Translations under genes and position numbers: made by a program
Shown: positions 1 through 7,904 of the stretch, in pieces
Layout of the letters: each line of letters starts with the position of its first letter
Position numbering within the stretch: position 1 is the first letter of the stretch
Notes under the pieces: model-generated
Seen by the model: the letters and a program-made list of their open reading frames with translations, nothing else
The model's database searches: none
Told to the model about the DNA's origin: nothing
Origin: an uncultured bacterium
Lineage (GTDB): Bacteria; Bacillota; Limnochordia; DTU080; JAAYLA01
Assembly (NCBI GenBank): GCA_937983075.1
Contig: CALKAQ010000081.1
Span: 1-9,541, forward strand
DNA: 9,541 bases
Direction of reading: 5' to 3'

Positions 1-1250
1 GCCAAAAACCTTTTTGATAACAGTTCAGCCTTCTTAATAGATATTAAGTCTATGGCCGGTTTAGGCAAATAATAATTGACTAAATTGGATATATCACCAA
101 AGTGTTTACCGACAAGTAAAGATATTTGTGCCTCTCTTCCAACTTTACTAATGAAATTTGGGATTCTCCCCTGAGCTGTATCATAAGAAATTATCACTAG
201 ATGAGTCGACGGTATCGTTAACATATCAGCGATTACTCTATTGATATGATCATCGCCAAATCCATAACCGTACGTAACAAGAGCGGAATTAGGGCGGCAC
301 AATGCAGCAGAAAAATCCCTAAATAACTCTGCATAAGGATATTGCAGTGTCTCAACGTCCTTGGCAGGGTTGGGATAAATCATGACTTTGTTAGTAGGGT
401 CATCTATATCATAAAAAAATTTAAATGGAGTAGGGGCACCGAACGGAACAGGCCACTTTCTTATTACTTTGTCAGCGTAATGCCAATCAAGTGAACCATG
501 CAATTTCGTTAACTTTACAACCCCTTCTAAATATCTCGGCTCACCTCTTATCCCCGGGGGATTATAATGCATGTCTATATCAATACGAGATGAACGAAAA
601 ATTGGTGTTAGAGTCCCAACAAAACGGTCAATTACGCGTAAGCCAATTAAGTCACAAGCAAATTCAATCAATCGATCATAATTAGTTGTAAAAATATTCA
701 ACCGTTCTCGAGTAGCTGTTCTGCTTGCAAAACTCATTAGGAATGAGGTCAAAATACTTTGAGCTAATTTACCTTCTTCAGAACCTCCGTTGATACTGTC
801 AGCAATTCCTTGTTCTGTTTTTAGCAAACTTTCAATAAAATCGTTTAAGACTTTTTTGATCGCATCTTTCCAATTTTGCAACTCTGGATCTTGGATAATT
901 TCCAGACCTTCTATTAATGCAAGAGCAGCACGAATTTGATCTTCAATATTGGCTTCTCCACGTCCGCAAGCCTTTGCTGACCTTTCAGCATACTCATTCT
1001 ATTGTTTCTCATACTTGCAATTGAATTTATCTACCTTTCCCATTCCAGCAGCAGGTGAATTTGTCAAAGAACTGATTGATGCCGTAAAGCCACTGCCAAG
1101 TAAAAGAGACAGGTGCTCGCTTTGAAAAAGAGCAGATAACCAAGGTTCAATTTGAGACCTCGCTTCCCTTTTTTCATCATCTGTTAATACATCTCCGAAC
1201 TTTTTCAACTCCGCTCCAACTCGATACAAATTTGGCGCCCAGTCTATCAT
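1..1250 (-). pseudogene. SIR2-family (SIR2_2-type) defence NADase, interrupted by an in-frame amber codon and cut by the window edge
   Basis: Reading from ATG at 1250, the frame is open to coordinate 1 (about 416 codons) except for one TAG at 999-1001, codon 84. Both sides of the stop belong to one protein. Visible SIR2 motifs are GSGFTAS (codons 52-58, nucleotide loop), FTTNYD (187-192), KLHGS with the probable catalytic His (249-253), and GYGFGDDHIN (about 328-337). Related prokaryotic SIR2 proteins (ThsA, DSR2, SIR2-HerA) hydrolyse NAD+ in the cytoplasm to stop phage growth; that activity is inferred here. The start at 1250 is preferred over the in-frame ATG at 1268, because a perfect GGAGGA lies 4 bases upstream and the 1268 start would sit about 9 bases from the predicted transcription start. 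No good restart codon with a Shine-Dalgarno follows the stop, so only an 83-residue fragment is expected unless TAG is read through or is a sequence error. The C-terminus is outside the window. I am confident of the family and less sure that the gene is dead. Confidence 0.8.
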
Positions 1251-1254
1251 TTTG

Positions 1255-1260
1255 TCCTCC
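1255..1260 (-). promoter_or_regulatory. Shine-Dalgarno that decides the SIR2-gene start
   Basis: The minus strand reads GGAGGA CAAA ATG, giving a consensus ribosome-binding site 4 bases before the ATG at 1250. The alternative ATG at 1268 has only a weak GGTGAAG upstream. Confidence 0.75.
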
Positions 1261-1283
1261 AAAATCATAACTTTTGCTTCACC

Positions 1284-1312
1284 ATTATAAATTTTGCATC
1301 AACTGCGAAGAA
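1284..1312 (-). promoter_or_regulatory. Probable sigma-A promoter of the SIR2-family gene
   Basis: The minus strand has a perfect -10 hexamer TATAAT (1284-1289). At 17 bp spacing lies a poor -35, TTCTTC (1307-1312), in an AT-rich stretch. Transcription would begin near 1277, giving a leader of about 27 bases to the ATG at 1250. A 7-bp inverted repeat, TTGCATC (1294-1300) with GATGCAA (1333-1339), brackets the -35 and could be an operator. That is weak evidence because the arms are 32 bases apart. The promoter suggests this gene is expressed independently of the hsd operon. Confidence 0.5.
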
Positions 1313-1430
1313 AAACGGCAAGATGAAAAAGAGATGCAATGCGAAAATTCGACGCAATTTACCAAATATCCTTCCATTATTTTCTGAATTTATAGTCGAA
1401 AATGAGGGTTCTTCCTTTCTTTGAATTAAT

Positions 1431-1473
1431 CGAAAGAAAAATGCCCACGCTTATTGAAAGCAATTGGGCATTC
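1431..1473 (-). terminator. Intrinsic terminator after hsdR
   Basis: On the minus strand an 8-bp stem, AATGCCCA with TGGGCATT (1465-1472 and 1440-1447), can fold further through an inner GCTT/AAGC pair. It runs directly into a T-rich tract, TTTTTCTTTC. It lies about 40 bases after the hsdR stop and separates the hsd operon from the SIR2-family gene downstream. Confidence 0.65.
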
Positions 1474-1509
1474 AAATATGGTAGAACAGTAATGTCACTA
1501 TCAAAACTC

Positions 1510-4497
1510 CTAATCAGGCCGATTCTCATTAATTTTCTCAAACACCGATTTCATGATCCACGATTTGACGGCGTTCTGGAAGTCCGGGTTGTCCATGATC
1601 ATGGCAAACATGCGGTCGTTTTGTCCCATGCGGCCGATGACTTTCTCAAGGAACACTTCGTCAAACACGTACTTGAAGTTGTCGATCGTGTTATTGCGGG
1701 CCGACTGGACAATCTGCTCTTCTTCCAATATGTCTTGCTCGATCTGATCGAAGAACAGCTTGTCGGCGCCCTTGAAATCAGTGCCAAAGCGTTTGTTAAG
1801 CATGTCGATAATCGAGGACAGGTACACCTGTTTTTCTTCCCGAACGATCCCCGTCCCGACATCCGTCATCCCTTTGAGCTTTATCGGCTCCTCGCCCATC
1901 AGCGAGATATTTCCGTTGCTCGTCTCCTGCAAGCGGTAATATTCGAGTGCCACATCATCGTCGAGGTTGACATGTTTCGCTCCTCGAGTCGGCAGTTTCC
2001 GCAGCAGCAACTGCCCATACGCGTACAACTTGTGCAACGGCACGGACTGGAAAGGTGCAATCTGCGTGATAAACGCATAAGCCCGAATATAAGCGGCCAG
2101 TGTGCTGCGGAACTCCTCCTGCTCCTCCTTTGTTTTCGCCTTGAAACGATCGACGGCGGGATCGACGTACTGGTGCAGCCGGCCGATATCGGATTTTTGT
2201 TGCTGCGCCTTCGGACGGAAAAATACTTTGCAAAATGCGTCGATCTCGGACTGCCAGTAGATTTGGAAGTCGTCCAGCTTGTTTTTGAGGTCGCTGAGCA
2301 GATTCAGATCCGTTTCCTGCTCCAGCTCCGTCTTTCCGTAGTAGGGCAGAAACGCTTTTTTGATGTCTTCGGGTTCGTTGACGAAATCGAGGACGAAGGT
2401 GTCTTCTTTTCCAGGGTATGTGCGGTTGAGCCGGGATAACGTCTGAACCGCCTGGATGCCGGACAACTTTTTGTCCACGAACATGGTGTGCAACAGCGGC
2501 TGATCGAAACCGGTCTGATATTTATCGGCCACGATCAACACCTGGTAATCGTCCGTATCGAACTTGGCGGGCAGTTCTTTCTCGCCGAAACCGTTGAGCT
2601 GCGGCTCCGTGTACTCTTGGCCGTCATCGATGACGGTTCCCGAGAAGGCGACAAGCGTCCGAATATCGTTGTAACCCTTTTCGCGGATATAGGCGTCAAA
2701 AGCCTGCTTGTACCGCAGGGCGTGAAGCCGGGAGCTGGTCACCACCATCGCTTTCGCTCTGCCGCCGATTTTGTGGCGGGTGATACGCCGGAAATGTTCG
2801 ATCATCACTTCCGTCTTCTGCGCCAGGTTGTGCGGATGCAAGCTCACAAACCGGGCAATGGACCGTTTGGCGGCACGCTCGTCCACGAGCGGATCGTCCT
2901 CGATCGCTTTGGCCAGCTTATAGTAGGTCTTGTAAGTGACATAATTTTTCAACACGTCCAGGATGAAGCCCTCTTCGATCGCCTGGCGCATCGAATAAAG
3001 GTGGAACGGCTGGTATTCGCCGTTCTCGTCCTTGCGTCCGAACATTTCGATCGTTTTGTGTTTCGGCGTGGCGGTAAAGGCAAAATAGCTCAAGTTGCGC
3101 TGCCGTCCCCGCTTGGCGAGTTCCTTCAGGATTTCTTCTTCCGCGTCGTCCGCCGCCGCATCCAACTGGGCTTGCAGCTTCTCGGCTTCTTCCAGCGTCG
3201 GGGCGGCCAGCACCTGCTTGATCGCATCCGCCGCTTTGCCGGTTTGGGAGCTGTGCGCTTCGTCCACAATCAGGGCGAAGTTTTTGCCGCTCAAATTGCC
3301 GACCTGGTCCAAAATGTATCCAAACTTCTGCAGTGTCGTAATGATAATCTTGGCGCCGCTGTTCAAGGCCTGCGCCAACTGTTTGGAGTTATCCTTGATC
3401 GGTCGGACGACACCCTGAACATGTTCAAACTGATAAATGGTGTCCTGCAGCTGCCGATCCAACACGATCCGGTCGGTAATGACGATGACGGAGTGAAAGA
3501 TCGGTTTATTGTCTTTATCATGCAGACTCGACAGCCGATGGGCAAGCCAAGCAATCGTATTGCTTTTGCCGCTGCCGGCCGAATGCTGAATCAGGTAGTT
3601 GTGACCGGGTCCGTTCTGCAGCACGTCGGCTTCGATTTTCCGCACGGCGTCGAGCTGATGAAAACGGGGGAAAATCATCGTTTCTTTGCGGATCGTCTTA
3701 CCGTCGACTACTTTTTCCTCCACCTGCAAGTGCAGGAATCTGTGAAGGATATCCAGCCAGCTGTCCCGCTGCCAAATATCCCACCACAAATAAGACGTGC
3801 GAAAACCGGTCTCGTCGTCCGGCGGGTTGCCCGCGCCATTGTTATAACCCCGGTTAAACGGCAGAAAGTGCGTCTGGCTGCCGTTCAGGCGCGTGGTCAT
3901 GTACGCTTCGTCCGGGTCGACGGCGAAATGGACAAGCGCCCGCTTTTTGAATTGGAAAAGGAGTTCGTTCGGGGCCCGATCATGTTTATACTGCCGCTTG
4001 GCGTGCTCGACGGTTTGGCCGGTAAAATGGTTTTTCAGCTCGACCGTAGCCACGGGCAAACCGTTGACGGCGAGTACCATGTCCAGCGAATTTTCGTTGC
4101 GGGTGCTGTAACGGACCTGCCGCGTGACAGTCAGAATGTTTTGCTCGTACTTAGCCTTTGCTTCGGGGTTCAGACCGCTGGCCGGCTTGAAAAAGGCCAT
4201 TTTGATCGGGACGTTGTAGAGGTCGAACCCTTTGCGCAGCACTTTCAGCATGCCGTCACGCTGCAGCACCTGAACGAGCCGCTTGATGACTTCCTTCTCC
4301 GTATCAGCGCCAAAAAAGCCGACCAGCCGGTTCCACTCGTCCGGTTGGCTCGCCCGGATAAATCGGATCACCGTCTTCGGGAACAACGCCAGTTCCCGAT
4401 CGTATTCGGCCGGATCGCCTTTCTCGTAGCCTCCATATTCGATCAGGTGCGTCTCGATGGCGTCCTCCAGCGCCCGTTCGGTATGTAAGGGTGACAT
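1510..4497 (-). CDS. hsdR: Type I restriction enzyme, restriction (R) subunit HsdR
   Basis: This is the motor and nuclease subunit of the R2M2S complex. It translocates DNA from unmethylated target sites and cleaves at a distance. The 995 residues match the usual family length of about 1000. Visible parts in order are the PD-(D/E)XK nuclease (Asp139, then Glu153-Leu-Lys155), Walker A SAGSGKS (306-312), the DEAH box (412-415), motif III TAT (475-477), motif V QTGFDQP (661-667), and motif VI QTLSRLNR (685-692). A C-terminal helical region of about 250 residues presumably docks on HsdM. All catalytic residues are present, with no frameshift or stop. The ATG at 4497 is supported by AAAGGAG (4507-4513) at 9-base spacing. 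The hsdS stop overlaps this region, so translation is probably coupled to hsdS. The gene is third in the operon and is followed by a terminator. Confidence 0.96.
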   Translation of the reverse strand: MSPLHTERALEDAIETHLIEYGGYEKGDPAEYDRELALFPKTVIRFIRASQPDEWNRLVGFFGADTEKEVIKRLVQVLQRDGMLKVLRKGFDLYNVPIKMAFFKPASGLNPEAKAKYEQNILTVTRQVRYSTRNENSLDMVLAVNGLPVATVELKNHFTGQTVEHAKRQYKHDRAPNELLFQFKKRALVHFAVDPDEAYMTTRLNGSQTHFLPFNRGYNNGAGNPPDDETGFRTSYLWWDIWQRDSWLDILHRFLHLQVEEKVVDGKTIRKETMIFPRFHQLDAVRKIEADVLQNGPGHNYLIQHSAGSGKSNTIAWLAHRLSSLHDKDNKPIFHSVIVITDRIVLDRQLQDTIYQFEHVQGVVRPIKDNSKQLAQALNSGAKIIITTLQKFGYILDQVGNLSGKNFALIVDEAHSSQTGKAADAIKQVLAAPTLEEAEKLQAQLDAAADDAEEEILKELAKRGRQRNLSYFAFTATPKHKTIEMFGRKDENGEYQPFHLYSMRQAIEEGFILDVLKNYVTYKTYYKLAKAIEDDPLVDERAAKRSIARFVSLHPHNLAQKTEVMIEHFRRITRHKIGGRAKAMVVTSSRLHALRYKQAFDAYIREKGYNDIRTLVAFSGTVIDDGQEYTEPQLNGFGEKELPAKFDTDDYQVLIVADKYQTGFDQPLLHTMFVDKKLSGIQAVQTLSRLNRTYPGKEDTFVLDFVNEPEDIKKAFLPYYGKTELEQETDLNLLSDLKNKLDDFQIYWQSEIDAFCKVFFRPKAQQQKSDIGRLHQYVDPAVDRFKAKTKEEQEEFRSTLAAYIRAYAFITQIAPFQSVPLHKLYAYGQLLLRKLPTRGAKHVNLDDDVALEYYRLQETSNGNISLMGEEPIKLKGMTDVGTGIVREEKQVYLSSIIDMLNKRFGTDFKGADKLFFDQIEQDILEEEQIVQSARNNTIDNFKYVFDEVFLEKVIGRMGQNDRMFAMIMDNPDFQNAVKSWIMKSVFEKINENRPD

Positions 4498-4503
4498 GGG
4501 CGT

Positions 4504-5880
4504 TCACTCCTTTCCTGCGGGTATCGGATCAGCCGACACCGCCAATTTTTCCCGCAGCACGTCGATTTGGCCGGTCACGGCGGCGGTGATAAGGGCTTGG
4601 CGGTATTCTTGGATAGTAGCAATTTGTTTTTCAATATTTGTTATTATCTTATCAATATTCGATAACCTGCTATTGAGCCAATCGACAATGGCTCTTTGCT
4701 CTTCAATCGGGGGAATCACGACCCAAAGTTCGATGAGCTCGGATGCGTTTATTGCTGGATAACTAACGCCTACTGAACGCGCAACTATCTCGTTTATAAA
4801 GCCTTCGTTGCGGACATACTTACCAAGAAAACTGTTTAGCAATTGATCTTTTGCTCGAAGGACTGCAAAACCCGTTGAGACGACAAGATTTTCCGGAGCA
4901 TCTTTTATATATGTGATTGCTTTAAGATAAGTTCTAACAGTCGATATTATCACATCTCCAGACCGAACTTTTCGCCGGGCTCTTGATGGAGCGTTTTTGA
5001 ACAGATAGTATGTTGCATCCGATATTTCTCCATAGGAACTGACGTTCCCGATTTCAATATACAATAATTCCTGTTCAGGATCTGTGTTTTCGGATAATGT
5101 TTCCGGGTTAAGATAAACATGGTACTTGAGTTTTTCTATTCTCCAATGAGCCGGCACTTCCCCCAACCACTTAATTCCCGAATCTTTCATCGGAACGTTG
5201 GGATCAAGTCCCTTTGTCACCGCCTGCGTGATAAGCGCCTGCCGCTTCTCTTGCAAGAGATGGATCAAGCGCTGCTTTTTCTCAACGAGTTGATCGAGTT
5301 TGGCGGTTTGTTGGTCGAGGAAAGATGAGATAATTTTCTGTTCTTCAATGTTTGGAATGGCTATCTTGAAATCGGACAAAAAACTTTCTGGAACACGTTT
5401 TTGTCCTGCAGCACCAACCATATTTGCCTCGCCATTCTTCAAGAAAGGGTCAGATTTGATAATATAAAAAAGAAACCGAACATCCAATTTGTCATTTGGT
5501 CGTAGCACGTGAAATTCAGTAGAACCAAAGCCGATTTTATTTACCAGTGAGTGAGCAACCGCCGCTTTTCCATTTTCAAAACAAGGGGTGATTTTGGCTA
5601 AAATCACATCACCTTCTCGAAAGTAAGTGTAGCCGGAATATACATCGGAGATGGTTTTCTCCAAGGCATTGCTGATTTCACCCGTTTCAGAAACCGACTC
5701 CATAGGGAGAAAGGTAACATTCGCATCACTAGAATAATGTCGAATTTCCTGTTTTGAGGGGTTCAATTTGACAAGATGACGCAATCTATATACACGCCAA
5801 TGACTCGGTACACTAAAAGACTGCTTAATATCAGATGGTCTCATTTCAACATGCGTTTGAAGTCTCTTAGAACTTTTCAT
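4504..5880 (-). CDS. hsdS: Type I restriction-modification specificity (S) subunit HsdS
   Basis: This subunit recognises the two half-sites of the bipartite DNA target for both methylation and cleavage. The 458 residues form the classic duplicated architecture. Recognition domain 1 (about 24-174) starts VPSHWRVYRL, and recognition domain 2 (about 242-388) starts VPAHWRIEKL. Each is followed by a conserved helical spacer, IPNIEEQ...QEKRQALITQAVT (175-222) and IPPIEEQ...QEYRQALITAAVT (389-436). The two repeats are offset by about 214-218 residues. The C-terminus carries the typical TGQIDV motif. Its start forms a 4-bp ATGA overlap with the hsdM stop and has only a weak GGGTGA upstream, so translational coupling is likely. 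An in-frame ATG at codon 13 is possible but has no better ribosome-binding site. The recognition domains are visibly richer in A+T than the conserved spacers and the flanking hsd genes. The target sequence cannot be predicted from this alone. Confidence 0.95.
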   Translation of the reverse strand: MKSSKRLQTHVEMRPSDIKQSFSVPSHWRVYRLRHLVKLNPSKQEIRHYSSDANVTFLPMESVSETGEISNALEKTISDVYSGYTYFREGDVILAKITPCFENGKAAVAHSLVNKIGFGSTEFHVLRPNDKLDVRFLFYIIKSDPFLKNGEANMVGAAGQKRVPESFLSDFKIAIPNIEEQKIISSFLDQQTAKLDQLVEKKQRLIHLLQEKRQALITQAVTKGLDPNVPMKDSGIKWLGEVPAHWRIEKLKYHVYLNPETLSENTDPEQELLYIEIGNVSSYGEISDATYYLFKNAPSRARRKVRSGDVIISTVRTYLKAITYIKDAPENLVVSTGFAVLRAKDQLLNSFLGKYVRNEGFINEIVARSVGVSYPAINASELIELWVVIPPIEEQRAIVDWLNSRLSNIDKIITNIEKQIATIQEYRQALITAAVTGQIDVLREKLAVSADPIPAGKE

Positions 5881-7889
5881 GAAATTATATCACCCATTAG
5901 ATTTAGGATCTCCGATTCCAAATTTCGGATATCTGCCTCAATCTCCTCCAACGGCCGCATCGGCGTGTACTCATAGAAATGCCGGGTAAACGGAATCTCG
6001 TAACCGATCTTCGTCTTCTCCTCGTCGATCCACGCGTCCGGCACGAACGGCTTCACTTCCCGTTCAAAGTACTCGTGGATGTCTTCTTTTAGCGGGACGT
6101 TTTCGTAATCCCGCAGTTCCGGATCGGGTTCGGGATTTCCCTTTGCATCCAGGCAAACATCAGCCGTCTCGTCCCGCTCAGACAAAGCAGAGAGAATCGC
6201 CTTCTGAATCGGAGCTTCAAGCTTCTGTCCTGCCGTCTTGAACGCCTGTTTCAACACTTTCACAAACTCGTCCCGGTTCTTGTACAGCTTGTCCGATCGC
6301 AGCGACAGAAGCACGTCCAGGATCTCCTGCTGACGCTTTTTGCCGGCTTCGATATCCGCTTTGGCAGCCTCGCCTTTCTTGCGGGATGAAGCCAAATTTT
6401 TGAACGCAGACTGCTCCCTGAGCAGCCCGATGCGCTCATCCGACACTTGAAAGTTCAGGCGCAGCGGCCGCTCGACCGTAATCCGCCGATAGCCGAAGTC
6501 GGCGTTGTCGAAAATTTTGCTGTACTTCCCTTCCGTAAATTCCCCGTGAATCCGGGTAATCTCGTCGATATGGGCGTCGGACAGCTCGTTGCGCTTGTCG
6601 CCCAGGCTCTTGCGCATTTTTTGGAAAAACGACACCGCATTGATGAGTTGGATTTTCCCTTTTCGTCGGGCGCTCTTCCGGTTGGTAACGACCCAGATGT
6701 ATGTCGAGATGCCGGTGTTGTAAAACAACTGATCCGGCAACGCCACGATCGCTTCCAGCCAATCGTTTTCGATAATCCAACGCCGGATGTTGCTTTCCCC
6801 GGAATCGGCGCCTCCCGTAAAAAGCGGAGAACCGTTGAAGACGATGGCCAGACGACTGCCGCCTTCCGAGACCGGTTTCATTTTCGAGATCATATGCTGC
6901 AAAAATAACAACGATCCGTCGTTAATGCGCGGCAGACCTGCGCCGAAACGGCCGCTGTAACCGAGATTTTCGTGTTCGTCCCGGATCACCTTCTCGACCT
7001 TTTTCCACTCGACACCAAAAGGCGGATTGCTGAGCATGTAATCAAACTTCTCGTGTTTCAGTTGGTCATTGGAAAAGCTGTTCCCGAACTTGATGCGGGA
7101 CGGGTCCTGTCCTTTCAGCAGCATGTCGGCTTTGCAGATCGCATACGATTCCGGGTTCAGCTCCTGGCCGAACACTTTGAGCTGCGCATTCGGGTTCAGC
7201 GAATGCAACACTTCTTCGGCCACGGACAGCATGCCGCCGGTGCCGCAAGCCGGGTCGTACAACGTGCGGATAATGCCTTTTTTGCGTAAGTCGGCGTTCT
7301 CGTCTTCGTTGTAAAGAAGGTATACCATCAGCTTGATGACTTCGCGGGGCGTAAAATGCTCCCCGGCCGTCTCGTTCGATTGCTCGGCAAACCGCCGAAT
7401 GAGTTCCTCGAAGATATACCCCATCGTGATGTTATCGATGCGTTCCGGATGAAGATCGATCCCCGCAAACTTTTCCACCACCTGGTACAGCAGGTTGGCC
7501 TCGTCCAGTCGGCGGATCTGGTCGGAGAAACTGAAGTAGTCCATAATGTCCCGCGCATCGTCCGAAAAACCCTGAATGTAGTTCGTCAGGTTGGCCGCAA
7601 TGTTGTTCGGATCGGCCAGAAGAGACGGAAAATCGTACCGGCTGATATTGTAAAACTTTTGTCCCGCTTCCCGTTGCAGAACGGGAGCCACGTGCTGGAT
7701 GTTCTTGGCACGCAGTTCTTCTAGGCGCTTCAGCACGGCTTCTTTGGTTGGCGCCAGTACGCAGTCTAAGCGGCGCAAAACGGTAAACGGCAGGATAACC
7801 TTGCCGTAGTCGGATTGTTTGTAATCGCCGCGCAACAGGTCGGCAACGGACCAGATAAAATTGGCCATTTCACGGAAATTGACGCTCAT
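5877..7889 (-). CDS. hsdM: Type I restriction-modification DNA adenine methyltransferase (M) subunit HsdM
   Basis: This subunit transfers a methyl group from S-adenosylmethionine to N6 of adenine in each half-site, as an M2S methylase or within R2M2S. The ATG at 7889 is chosen because GAGGAG (7896-7901) lies 6 bases upstream. An in-frame ATG at 7919 would add ten residues with no good site. From that start the protein is 670 residues. It has an N-terminal helical domain (about 5-150), EHFTPREV (177-184), S-adenosylmethionine motif I DPACGTGG (212-219), and catalytic motif IV NPPF (288-291), then the target-recognition and C-terminal regions. The length exceeds the roughly 500-530 residues of classical HsdM. 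The extra C-terminal part includes a charged helical stretch (about 490-560) and a coiled-coil-like tail rich in Glu, Leu and Ile (about 646-666), probably contacting HsdS. It is the first gene of the operon and overlaps hsdS by 4 bp. No defect is visible. Confidence 0.96.
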   Translation of the reverse strand: MSVNFREMANFIWSVADLLRGDYKQSDYGKVILPFTVLRRLDCVLAPTKEAVLKRLEELRAKNIQHVAPVLQREAGQKFYNISRYDFPSLLADPNNIAANLTNYIQGFSDDARDIMDYFSFSDQIRRLDEANLLYQVVEKFAGIDLHPERIDNITMGYIFEELIRRFAEQSNETAGEHFTPREVIKLMVYLLYNEDENADLRKKGIIRTLYDPACGTGGMLSVAEEVLHSLNPNAQLKVFGQELNPESYAICKADMLLKGQDPSRIKFGNSFSNDQLKHEKFDYMLSNPPFGVEWKKVEKVIRDEHENLGYSGRFGAGLPRINDGSLLFLQHMISKMKPVSEGGSRLAIVFNGSPLFTGGADSGESNIRRWIIENDWLEAIVALPDQLFYNTGISTYIWVVTNRKSARRKGKIQLINAVSFFQKMRKSLGDKRNELSDAHIDEITRIHGEFTEGKYSKIFDNADFGYRRITVERPLRLNFQVSDERIGLLREQSAFKNLASSRKKGEAAKADIEAGKKRQQEILDVLLSLRSDKLYKNRDEFVKVLKQAFKTAGQKLEAPIQKAILSALSERDETADVCLDAKGNPEPDPELRDYENVPLKEDIHEYFEREVKPFVPDAWIDEEKTKIGYEIPFTRHFYEYTPMRPLEEIEADIRNLESEILNLMGDIIS

Positions 7890-7895
7890 GGTGCT

Positions 7896-7901
7896 CTCCT
7901 C
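7896..7901 (-). promoter_or_regulatory. Shine-Dalgarno that decides the hsdM start
   Basis: The minus strand reads GAGGAG AGCACC ATG. This supports initiation at 7889 rather than at the upstream in-frame ATG at 7919, which lacks a comparable site. Confidence 0.75.
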
Positions 7902-7904
7902 TCT

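Noticed and set aside
491..685. Plus-strand 64-codon frame opposite the SIR2-family gene
   Set aside because: The minus strand here carries the FTTNYD and KLHGS-flanking SIR2 sequence; the plus frame has no ribosome-binding site or recognisable domain.
1402..2439. Plus-strand 345-codon open frame
   Set aside because: It lies antisense to hsdR, whose motifs and start are convincing. Long antisense frames are common opposite GC-richer genes, and the translation shows no family motif.
2488..4488. Plus-strand 666-codon open frame
   Set aside because: It is entirely opposite hsdR (nuclease and helicase motifs), so it is a reading-frame shadow. The translation is rich in Phe, Arg and Val, typical of reverse-complement artefacts.
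6447..6908. Plus-strand 153-codon frame opposite hsdM
   Set aside because: It is antisense to conserved HsdM sequence and has no family motif.
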